DNA of 64,000 nt from Hasllibacter sp. MH4015 (GTDB taxonomy: Bacteria > Pseudomonadota > Alphaproteobacteria > Rhodobacterales > Rhodobacteraceae). The position numbers and the translations under genes were made by a program. Of the stretch, positions 36,630 through 43,863 are shown piece after piece (positions within the stretch are counted from its first letter, which is position 1; each line of letters starts with the position of its first letter). The notes under the pieces were generated by a model that did not search any database, had not been told where the DNA came from, and was given only the letters and a program-made list of their open reading frames with translations. The DNA is taken from positions 2,787,875 to 2,851,874 of the forward strand of contig NZ_JAHTBK010000001.1 of NCBI RefSeq assembly GCF_020177575.1, in the 5' to 3' direction.

Positions 36630-37781
36630 TCATCCCTGCCGCGTCTCGAAGTCGATACGTGGATCAATCCAGACATACATCAGGTCCGAGATGATCCCGA
36701 CCGCCAGCCCGATCAGGCCGAAGACGTAAAGCGTGCCGAAGATCACGGGATAATCGCGACTGACCGCCGCCTCGAACGACAAACGCCCCAACCCGTCGAG
36801 CGAGAAGATCGTTTCGATAATCAGCGACCCGCCGAAGAACACGCCCACGAAGACCGCCGGGAAGCCCGCGATCACGATCAGCATCGCGTTACGGAAGACA
36901 TGGCCGTAAAGCACGCGCCGTTCCGGCAGACCCTTGGCCTTGGCCGTCATCACGTACTGCTTCTTGATCTCATCCAGGAAGCTGTTCTTGGTCAGCAAGG
37001 TCAGTGTCGCGAAGGCGGAGATGGTGGAGGCCAGAACCGGCAACGTGATGTGCCACAGGTAATCCCCGATCTGCCGGAGCATCGTCATATCCTCGAACCC
37101 GTCGGAGGTCAGGCCACGTAAGGGGAACCATTGCAAATATCGCCCGCCTGCAAACAAGACGAGCAGCAAGATGGCAAAGAGGAAGCCGGGGATCGCGTAG
37201 GCCACGATGATGATGCCTGATGTGATGCTGTCGAAAGCAGAGCCGTCGCGCACGGCCTTGCGGATGCCAAGCGGGATCGACACGAGATAGGCGATCACCG
37301 TCGACCACAGGCCAAGCGTGATCGACACCGGCAGCTTTTCGATCACCAGATCCACGACGGAGATGGAGCGGAAGTAACTCTCCCCGAAGTCGAATTGCAG
37401 ATAGCCCTTCATCATCAGCCAGAACCGTTCCCAAACCGGGATGTCCTCGGCGAAGCAGGCGTCCTCATCCAGGTCCGGTTCGCCCGTGAACCCATCTTCA
37501 CACACGATCCGGGCGAAGTTGAACTCCACTCGCAGGCTTTCGAGGAATTGCGGCGGCAGGCCGCGTGCGCCCTGATAGCCCGTGTCGAAGTCGGACTCGC
37601 CAATGGTCTCCGACCCGCCGCCCGAGATACCGGCGAACACGTCCCCTTCCCCTTCCAACTGTGCGATGACCTGATCGATCGGTCCGCCCGGCACGAATTG
37701 GGTCAGCAGGAAGTTGACCATCATGACCCCGATCAATGTCGGGATCACGAGCGCCAGTCGTCTGAGGATATATGCGCCCAT
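36630..37781 (-). CDS. yejB: Peptide ABC importer permease YejB
   Basis: Inner-membrane permease of 383 residues. N-terminal MGAYILRRLALVIPTLIGVMMVNFLLTQFVPGGP is the DppB/YejB first helix; a periplasmic loop with two Cys (IVCEDGFTG, EDACFAED) precedes the SYFRSISVVDLVIEKLP block and five more helices. The docking loop is YVMTAKAKGLPERRVLYGHVFRNA. Six bases separate it from yejA upstream and seven from yejE downstream. With YejE it forms the channel for peptides delivered by YejA. Confidence 0.95.
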   Translation of the reverse strand: MGAYILRRLALVIPTLIGVMMVNFLLTQFVPGGPIDQVIAQLEGEGDVFAGISGGGSETIGESDFDTGYQGARGLPPQFLESLRVEFNFARIVCEDGFTGEPDLDEDACFAEDIPVWERFWLMMKGYLQFDFGESYFRSISVVDLVIEKLPVSITLGLWSTVIAYLVSIPLGIRKAVRDGSAFDSITSGIIIVAYAIPGFLFAILLLVLFAGGRYLQWFPLRGLTSDGFEDMTMLRQIGDYLWHITLPVLASTISAFATLTLLTKNSFLDEIKKQYVMTAKAKGLPERRVLYGHVFRNAMLIVIAGFPAVFVGVFFGGSLIIETIFSLDGLGRLSFEAAVSRDYPVIFGTLYVFGLIGLAVGIISDLMYVWIDPRIDFETRQG

Positions 37782-37787
37782 CTTGGG

Positions 37788-39728
37788 TTAGAAGGCACCC
37801 TGTTCGCGCAAGGCGGCTTCGGCTTCCGGGTCGATCCACCAGAAGTCGAGGAAGCCGAGCGAGTAAGGCGGGAGTTCTTCGGGGTAGCGGTACATGTCAT
37901 AATACGCGACCCAATGCCCGTCACTGAACCATTGCGGGATGCGGATCACGCGATCCCTCAGCACACGGTCGAAGGCTCGGACAGCGACATCCAACTCCTC
38001 GCGGGTTTCGGAATTCACCACGATCTCGATCAACGCATCAATGGCAGGATCGGCGAGACCCGGTTGGTTAAAGAGGCTTTCGTCGGCCCCGAGCGATCCG
38101 AAATACTGCCGCAATCCCGACCCGGGCTCATAGCCCATGGGGAAGTGCCCGGTCACGATATCGAAATCGGCATCCCGTTCACGCTGCTGGAGCTGCGCAT
38201 TGTCCACGCGGTTCAGCGAAGCATTGACACCGATCGCGCGCAGGTTCTCGACGAAGGGGTTTATGATGCGATCAAAGAGCGGAGAGGAATTGAGGAATTC
38301 CACGTCGAGGGTGCGCCCCTCTTCGTTGCGCAGCATTCCGTCGTCGCCCGGAACCCATCCGGCTTCTTCCAGTAGCGCGGTGGCGCGACGCGACTGGCGT
38401 CGGTCAAGCGCGCGATCCGGGTTGGACGGCGGCACGACGAACGCCTCTTCGGTAAAGACGGTCTCGGGCAGTTGATCGCGAAGGGGTTCCAGAAGAGCGA
38501 TTTCCTCGGCACTGGGCAAACCCTCGGCCTCCATCCACGTGTTCTCCCAAAAGCTGTTCGGCTGCCTGTAGAGGCCGTAAAACAGCGTTTGGTTGGTCCA
38601 TTCGAAATTGAACATATGTGCGATCGCGCGACGCACGCGGACATCCTGGAACTGCGGACGACGCAGGTTGATCATGAACGATTGCCCCGATGCGATGGAG
38701 CCGTCGGGAAGCTCCTCCCGCACGATGGTCCCGTCTTCCAGGGCCGGGAAATCATAGTTGTTGGCCCAGGCCTGGGACGAGATTTCCTGCCGCCATGTGT
38801 AATTGCCTGCCGTGAACCCCTCGAACGCGGCAAGGCTGTCGCCGTAGAACTCGATACGGATCGAACTGAAGTTGTTCCGGCCCCGGTTGATCCACAGATC
38901 ATCGCCCCAGTAATTCTCGTTGCGGGTGTAAATGACGCGCTGACCCGGCTCGACTTCCCCCAGGACGTAGGGGCCGGAACCGATCAGGGGCTCCAGGCGA
39001 CTTTCCTCGAAATCAAGACCGCTCGCCTCGTGGCTGGCCTGGCTGATGACCGGAAGGCCGCCCGCGGATTGAATGCGGTCGCGCAACGGCGCATCGGGGT
39101 TGAACGTGTAACGGATCCGGCGATCGTCCAGAACCTCAGCGCTTTCAATGGTCAACGGAATGGAGGCGCGGAAGGACGGCAACCCTTCGTCACGCAGGAT
39201 TTCGTAGGTGAACAACACGTCGTGCGCCGTCATCGGCGTACCATCGGAAAACGTAATCCCCTCGCGCAGCGTGAAGATCACGTAGGACCGATCTTCGGGA
39301 TAGGCGAATTCCTCGCAAAGCAGGCAGTAAGCCGAACCGATTTCATCGGCGGTCCCGGTCAACATGTTTTCGAAAAAGATGGAGGATAGAACCGCAGGAC
39401 GACCGATACGCGAGTAGGGATGCATGGAGTCGAAGGAGCCGGAGGACCAGGAGAACGACATCTCGCCGCCCTGGGGCGCGTCGGGGTTGACGTAGTCCAG
39501 ATGCTCGGCATCCGGGCCATAGCGCAATTCCCCGAAGGTGGAGATCCCGTAGGTGCGGATCAGTCCGTCCTCGCCCACCTCCTGCGCCTTGGCAGAAAGC
39601 GCGGTCAGACCAAGGATCAACGCGGCCCCGATCACGGGAAGGCCGAAGCGCCACGCGGCATGGGCCTCCGGTCGATCCTCATGGGCTTTGACGGTCACTT
39701 GCGGCTGGTTACGGTCCTGCATCTGCAC
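37788..39728 (-). CDS. yejA: Peptide ABC importer periplasmic binding protein YejA (SBP family 5)
   Basis: Captures oligopeptides or microcin-C-type molecules in the periplasm. A signal peptide follows an unusually long 27-residue polar leader: hydrophobic run FGLPVIGAALILGLTALSAKA, cleavage near AKA-QE. The mature part has family-5 blocks GISTFGELRYGPDAEHLDYVNPDAPQGG, GTADEIGSAYCLLCEEFAYPED, FTLREGITFSDGTPMTAHDVLFTYEIL and a C-terminal SLGFLDFWWIDPEAEAAL close to other YejA proteins. An ATG two codons later is equally possible. First gene of yejABEF. Confidence 0.94.
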   Translation of the reverse strand: MQMQDRNQPQVTVKAHEDRPEAHAAWRFGLPVIGAALILGLTALSAKAQEVGEDGLIRTYGISTFGELRYGPDAEHLDYVNPDAPQGGEMSFSWSSGSFDSMHPYSRIGRPAVLSSIFFENMLTGTADEIGSAYCLLCEEFAYPEDRSYVIFTLREGITFSDGTPMTAHDVLFTYEILRDEGLPSFRASIPLTIESAEVLDDRRIRYTFNPDAPLRDRIQSAGGLPVISQASHEASGLDFEESRLEPLIGSGPYVLGEVEPGQRVIYTRNENYWGDDLWINRGRNNFSSIRIEFYGDSLAAFEGFTAGNYTWRQEISSQAWANNYDFPALEDGTIVREELPDGSIASGQSFMINLRRPQFQDVRVRRAIAHMFNFEWTNQTLFYGLYRQPNSFWENTWMEAEGLPSAEEIALLEPLRDQLPETVFTEEAFVVPPSNPDRALDRRQSRRATALLEEAGWVPGDDGMLRNEEGRTLDVEFLNSSPLFDRIINPFVENLRAIGVNASLNRVDNAQLQQRERDADFDIVTGHFPMGYEPGSGLRQYFGSLGADESLFNQPGLADPAIDALIEIVVNSETREELDVAVRAFDRVLRDRVIRIPQWFSDGHWVAYYDMYRYPEELPPYSLGFLDFWWIDPEAEAALREQGAF

Positions 39729-39904
39729 CTCCCCGGATCATTCGGCAAAATTGGACGCAATTCTTGATCGCGTTACCATTATTATGTGTCATTCGACGTT
39801 AGAGACCAGAGTGGGCGAGGTTCAAGTTGAGATTCCGTGATCTCGCCGTGAAATTCCGCCGATCCGGGATCTTCACGACCGCTGCCCGACAATCCCATCG
39901 TGAA

Positions 39905-39934
39905 CGACAAAGGCCGCCCCGATCGGGCGGCCTT
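39905..39934 (-). terminator. Terminator hairpin downstream of the cytochrome c gene
   Basis: AAGGCCGCCC (39910-39919) and GGGCGGCCTT (39925-39934) form a perfect 10-bp stem with a five-base loop; on the minus strand it is followed by TTTGTCG. It lies 27 bases past the cytochrome stop. The rest of the 39729-39960 interval shows no other gene; an AT-rich stretch at 39770-39790 may be the yejA promoter. Confidence 0.8.
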
Positions 39935-39960
39935 GCGAAAATCCGGCCCTGGGTGCCGTT

Positions 39961-40479
39961 TTATTGCTGCGTGGCAAGGTAAGCGATCAGGTTCGCGCGA
40001 TCCGCGATATCGTCCATGCCGCCATAGCTCATTGCCGTACCGGGCGCCCAGGTGCGCGGATTTTCCAGAAAGCCGGACAGCCGCTCGGGCTCCCACACGC
40101 CATCGAGGCTGGCCAGCGCGTCGGAGAAGTCGAAGCCCTCCGCCGCGGCGATGTCACGTCCAACGACGCCCACAAGGTAGGGGCCGACGCCGTTCTGCCC
40201 CGCATTCAGCGCATGGCACGACGAACATTGACGCCACAGCCGTTCCCCGGCGATAGCATCGGCGGCTGCAAAGACCTCCTCGAACGGAACTTCCGGTTCG
40301 GCCTCCGCCTCGACCACATCGCTGGCATCGGGGATCACGACCCGGTAGCCGCTGACGTGATCTTCGCCGTGGGTATCCACGTTGTAGAGGCCCTCGGCGG
40401 CCCAGCCGCCCAGCAAAAGCACCAGAAGCGCGCCGCACAGGGCGCCAAAGGCTTTGGTGATTGTCATCGTGTCGAACAT
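39961..40479 (-). CDS. Membrane-anchored cytochrome c (CycM/c552-like)
   Basis: A 172-residue electron carrier tethered to the inner membrane. The helix at about 9-28 (KAFGALCGALLVLLLGGWAA) is an uncleaved anchor; an acidic linker (VVEAEAEPEVPFEEVF) leads to a class I cytochrome c fold with haem site CSSCHALNAG near 83-92, GPYLVGVVGRD, and the Met ligand in PGTAMSYGG. This layout matches CycM and cytochrome c-y, which connect the bc1 complex to oxidases, fitting the nearby cbb3 genes. Divergent from pheA. Confidence 0.9.
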   Translation of the reverse strand: MFDTMTITKAFGALCGALLVLLLGGWAAEGLYNVDTHGEDHVSGYRVVIPDASDVVEAEAEPEVPFEEVFAAADAIAGERLWRQCSSCHALNAGQNGVGPYLVGVVGRDIAAAEGFDFSDALASLDGVWEPERLSGFLENPRTWAPGTAMSYGGMDDIADRANLIAYLATQQ

Positions 40480-40585
40480 GTCGGCTCCATCGGATGTCGC
40501 TTTGCCGGGTATCTATGGTGTTCCTTTAGCCCATGGCAAGGTGTAGGGAGCGCGACGAAACGACCATTTTGCAATGGATTTGCCT

Positions 40586-41416
40586 ATGACGGACCGTATC
40601 GCCTTCCAAGGAGAGCCCGGAGCCTATTCGCATCAGGCGTGCCACGATGCGCGTCCGGGGATGGAGGCCCTGCCCTGCGCGACCTTCGAGGACGTGATCG
40701 AGGCGGTCCGGTCGGGCGATGCGGCGCAGGCCATGTTGCCGGTGGAAAATTCCACCTATGGTCGCGTGGCCGACATCCACCGCCTGTTGCCTGAATCCGG
40801 TCTGAATATCGTGGACGAGGCGTTCGTTCGCGTGCATATCAACCTGCTTGGTGTGAAAGGGGCGGCACTGTCGGACGTGACGGAGGCCTATAGCCACCTT
40901 GTCCTGCTGCCCCAGTGCAGCACATTCCTGCGCGAGCACGGTATCACCGGCCGTGTCAGCCCCGACAATGCCCGCGCGGCGCGTGATGTGGCCGACTGGG
41001 GGGACACCGGCAAAGCGGCACTGGCCTCCGAACTGGCCGGAGAAATCTACGGCCTCGACGTGTTGGCGCGCAATATCGAGGATCACGACCGCAACACGAC
41101 GCGGTTCCTTGTCATGGACCGCGCGCCGGACATGACGCGGCGCGCGGACCGGATGATGACCACCTTCGTCTTTCGGGTGCGCAACATCCCCGCCGCGCTT
41201 TACAAGGCGATGGGCGGGTTCGCGACCAATGGTGTGAACATGACCAAGCTGGAATCCTACATGGTCGACGGCGTATTCACCGCAACGCAATTCTACGCGG
41301 ATATCGAGGGGCACCCGGACGACACCAACGTGCAGCTCGCCCTGGACGAGTTGTCGTATTTCACGTCGGAATTGAAAATCCTCGGCACGTATCCGGCGGA
41401 TCACGCGCGGGATTGA
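40586..41416 (+). CDS. pheA: Prephenate dehydratase (monofunctional)
   Basis: Forms phenylpyruvate from prephenate in phenylalanine synthesis. ATG at 40586 (MTDRIAFQGEPGAYSHQAC) gives 276 residues; an ATG four codons earlier is possible. The catalytic domain shows LPVENSTYGRVADIHRLL and the active-site motif NTTRFLV; a C-terminal ACT domain follows from about 195 (TTFVFRVRNIPAALYKAMGGF). The usual phenylalanine-binding ESRP motif reads ESYM here, so feedback control may differ. Cytosolic; single-gene unit, divergent from the cytochrome gene. Confidence 0.95.
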   Translation: MTDRIAFQGEPGAYSHQACHDARPGMEALPCATFEDVIEAVRSGDAAQAMLPVENSTYGRVADIHRLLPESGLNIVDEAFVRVHINLLGVKGAALSDVTEAYSHLVLLPQCSTFLREHGITGRVSPDNARAARDVADWGDTGKAALASELAGEIYGLDVLARNIEDHDRNTTRFLVMDRAPDMTRRADRMMTTFVFRVRNIPAALYKAMGGFATNGVNMTKLESYMVDGVFTATQFYADIEGHPDDTNVQLALDELSYFTSELKILGTYPADHARD

Positions 41417-41531
41417 TGTCGCTTATCACGTTGAGAAGTCGACTTAAGTGCTTGCTTTCATTTAATTCTGGATGAAATCTTTACCATTTCTTAACAATTT
41501 CAGCGGCGTCGAACGGGCCGGCGGCGGATAA

Positions 41532-41593
41532 GGGGCGCTGCCCCCGTCGCCCGCAAGCGGGCGCCTCCCCCGGGATATTTCCGGCACATGGAA
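41532..41593 (-). repeat. Dispersed intergenic repeat, copy 1 (conserved arm plus two hairpins)
   Basis: Read on the minus strand: TTCCATGTGCCGGAAATATC then CGGGGGA, followed by hairpin CGCCCGC-TT-GCGGGCG (41548-41563) and hairpin GGGGC-AGC-GCCCC (41532-41544). A second copy with the same order is at 58281-58346. Lies between the convergent ends of pheA and the ECF sigma gene. Also in this gap an AT-rich stretch at 41455-41500, with nothing recognisable. Confidence 0.8.
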
Positions 41594-41627
41594 GACAGGG
41601 TCCCTGCGCATCAGGTGGCTCCCGTAT

Positions 41628-42824
41628 TCAGGACAGGCGTGGGGCGAGGGCCGCGCGGCGCGCCTCCAACCAGCGGGTGGCGGGCGCGTAGGTGCTGAGG
41701 TCGATGGCGCGCGTATACGCATCGGCCGCCGATTGCGGATTGTACGCGGCCAGCAGATGCGCGCGGGTGGCCCAATAGGGTTGAAACGCCTTCACCGCGT
41801 CTGGTTCGATCAGGTCGAGAAGCGCCAGTGCTGCCGCGGGACCCGCATCTTCGCCCACGGCGGCGGCGCGGCCCACGGCTGCCCCGAGACTTGGATGGGC
41901 CTGCATCAGGCCCGCGTAAAGCTGGCTCAACGCGCGCCAGTTGGTCACCCCGGTGACATGGCGCTCGGCGTGGACCGCCTGAATGGCGGCTTCCAACTGG
42001 AATCGGCCCGGCGCGCCCAGGGCACTGGCACGTGTGAGGAACAGGGCGGCGCGGTCGATCAGCCCGGTGTTCCAGAGGTCTGGATCTTGCTCGGGCAAAG
42101 GGACGTAAAGCCCCGCGCGCAGGTTGGCCCCACGCCGCGCTTCGATAAAGGTGATGAGGGCGGCGAGGCCAAGGGTTTCGGCATTGTCCGGCATGAGATC
42201 CGCAAGAAGCGTGGCGAGGTAATGGGCCTCGTGGCTCAGGTCGCCGGTGCCTTCCTGCCAATCCACCGCGTAGGCGGCATAGACCGCGTTCAGGAGCGCA
42301 TCGCGGCGGCTGGCAATGTCGGGGTCTCCGGGCAGCACGAAGGGAATGCGGGTGTCCTTAATCTTGCGTTTCACCCGCACCAATCGTTGCGCCATGGCGG
42401 AGGGTGCCACGTTGAAGACCCGCGCGATATCGGCGGCCTGTACGCCAAGCACCGTTTGGAGGATCAACGGAGTGCGCAGGCCCTCCTCAATGGCGGGGTG
42501 TGCACAGACGAACATCAGCTTGAGCCGGTGGTCGGGAAAGCTCAGGTGATCTGTGGTCGGCATTTCCGGCACCTCCTCGGTGAAGGTGATGCGCCGGTCG
42601 CGGCGCGCGCTGTCGGTGGCGCGGTTCCGCGCGGTGGTCAAAAGCCATGCCTCGGGACGATCCGGTATGCCGCGTGCGGGCCATGTTCGGAGCGCCTGCA
42701 CGAAGGCGTCGGCCAGCGCGTCCTCCGCCGCGGCAATGTCGCCGCTGCGCGCCGCCAGCATCGCCACCAGTTTCCCATAAGATGCGCGCGCCGCATCCTC
42801 GGCGGCGCGCGCGGGCGCGGTCAA
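41628..42824 (-). CDS. ECF-type RNA polymerase sigma factor with long C-terminal extension (ECF42-like)
   Basis: A sigma-70 family protein whose first about 165 residues hold sigma region 2 (DIAAAEDALADAFVQALRTWPARGIPDRPEAWLLTTARNRATD) and region 4 (VQAADIARVFNVAPSAMAQRLVRVKRKIK); the remaining about 230 residues are the TPR-like DUF6596 extension (AVYAAYAVDWQEG; LGLAALITFIEARR) of group ECF42. There is no anti-sigma gene; the partner is the DGPF/YCII protein encoded just upstream. No in-frame ATG fits: TTG at 42824 overlaps the YCII stop as TTGA and yields 398 residues; the earlier ATG at 42893 would overlap YCII by 73 bases. Confidence 0.9.
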   Translation of the reverse strand: MTAPARAAEDAARASYGKLVAMLAARSGDIAAAEDALADAFVQALRTWPARGIPDRPEAWLLTTARNRATDSARRDRRITFTEEVPEMPTTDHLSFPDHRLKLMFVCAHPAIEEGLRTPLILQTVLGVQAADIARVFNVAPSAMAQRLVRVKRKIKDTRIPFVLPGDPDIASRRDALLNAVYAAYAVDWQEGTGDLSHEAHYLATLLADLMPDNAETLGLAALITFIEARRGANLRAGLYVPLPEQDPDLWNTGLIDRAALFLTRASALGAPGRFQLEAAIQAVHAERHVTGVTNWRALSQLYAGLMQAHPSLGAAVGRAAAVGEDAGPAAALALLDLIEPDAVKAFQPYWATRAHLLAAYNPQSAADAYTRAIDLSTYAPATRWLEARRAALAPRLS

Positions 42825-43174
42825 AGGCTGTCCATGGCGGAGGCGCGGATTTCCACCTTTCCCATCTGCGCAGCGGGGCATTGCTCCGCCCATTTCAGCG
42901 CAACGTCCAGATCGGGTACGTCGATCACGAAATAACCGCCGAGGGTTTCGCGGGTTTCAGCGACCGGGCCGTCCTGAACGCTCTTCTCGCCGTCCTTGAG
43001 GCTGAGCGTCGTGGCCGTATCGGCGGGGTGAAGCCAGTCGGTGTCCACGAAGATGCCAGCCTCCTGCAACGCACCGATATACTGGCCGTAGACAGCCTTC
43101 ATTTGCACCCAGTCATCTTGCGTCATCTGGGCCGTGTCAGCGGGATCGGAATAAAGGAGAAACGTGTATCGCAT
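42821..43174 (-). CDS. YCII/DGPF-domain protein, partner of the ECF42 sigma factor
   Basis: A 117-residue small protein of the DGPF (YCII-related) family: MRYTFLLYSDPAD, then the name-giving KSVQDGPVAETRETLGGYFVIDVPDLDVALKWAEQCP. Such genes are the standard neighbours and presumed targets or modulators of ECF42 sigma factors. ATG at 43174 has GGAG upstream. The stop overlaps the TTG start of the sigma gene, so the two are coupled. Biochemical activity is unknown; YCII folds resemble a ferredoxin-like dimer with a possible His/Asp site. Confidence 0.93.
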   Translation of the reverse strand: MRYTFLLYSDPADTAQMTQDDWVQMKAVYGQYIGALQEAGIFVDTDWLHPADTATTLSLKDGEKSVQDGPVAETRETLGGYFVIDVPDLDVALKWAEQCPAAQMGKVEIRASAMDSL

Positions 43175-43202
43175 GGGGTATGTCCTTGATGATTGGTCGG
43201 AA

Positions 43203-43715
43203 TTAGGCCGTGACACGGGCGATGTTGGCAAGGCCCGTCTCGTAGGTGCCGCCCAGCATCCGATCGAGGAACAGGCCGAAGACCCGCGCGATCGGGTTCA
43301 GTCCGAGGTCGGATTCGACCGCCCAGGTCACGCGCGTCCGATCCCCTTCGGCTTCGGCCCGGATATGCTGGACGGGTTGGCCCATGGCGCCAAGGTCGAT
43401 GGCATAGGTCACGACGTTGGGCGTCACGGCGGAGATGGTTTGCGTGCCGGTACCGTCGCGCCCGTCGAACCGGAACCCGGCCCCGACACCGCCTGCGGGG
43501 CCGAAGGGCTCGATCGTCAGCTCCGGATCGGTCGTGAGGTAGGGGTTGAACCGCTGAAACCCTTCGGATGTGGAGGCGAGCGCGATCACCGCATCGGGCG
43601 CGGCGTCGATCAGGGCAGACCGTTCCACCGTCACGTGGCGCGGGAGCAGAAAGGTGGCTGCGGTCGCGATGGCAAGGGTGGCGACGCCAGCGGCGAGGAT
43701 CGTGGTGAGGGTCAT
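43203..43715 (-). CDS. SRPBCC-family (polyketide cyclase-like) membrane-anchored protein
   Basis: 170 residues: a single N-terminal hydrophobic segment (LTTILAAGVATLAIATAATFLLP) followed by a START/SRPBCC lipid- or ligand-binding fold (VTVERSALIDAAPDAVIALASTSEGFQRFNPY; TRVTWAVESDLG; the C-terminal helix RVFGLFLDRMLGGTYETGLANI). ATG at 43715 excludes an implausible 68-codon extension crossing an AT-rich dyad. It is 28 bases upstream of the DGPF gene and probably the first gene of the SRPBCC-DGPF-sigma operon. Ligand unknown. Confidence 0.88.
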   Translation of the reverse strand: MTLTTILAAGVATLAIATAATFLLPRHVTVERSALIDAAPDAVIALASTSEGFQRFNPYLTTDPELTIEPFGPAGGVGAGFRFDGRDGTGTQTISAVTPNVVTYAIDLGAMGQPVQHIRAEAEGDRTRVTWAVESDLGLNPIARVFGLFLDRMLGGTYETGLANIARVTA

Positions 43716-43835
43716 GTCATTCTCCGTCTCAATAATGGCGAAGGCATCAGCGCCTTCACTGAGATGACGAACGGGGAGACGGGCAATCGACAGGATGTCG
43801 GGAGAAAAACAGCGCGTCGGTCGTAAGCATTTGTT

Positions 43836-43847
43836 TTCTATATAGAA
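43836..43847. promoter_or_regulatory. AT-rich 12-bp dyad upstream of the SRPBCC-DGPF-ECF operon
   Basis: TTCTATATAGAA is a perfect palindrome in a locally AT-rich patch (43826-43855), 121-132 bases before the SRPBCC start. It may be a promoter element or an operator (ArsR-type regulators often bind such sites and often accompany SRPBCC genes), but no regulator gene is next to it. Confidence 0.35.
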
Positions 43848-43863
43848 GAATTTTGCGCGCAGG

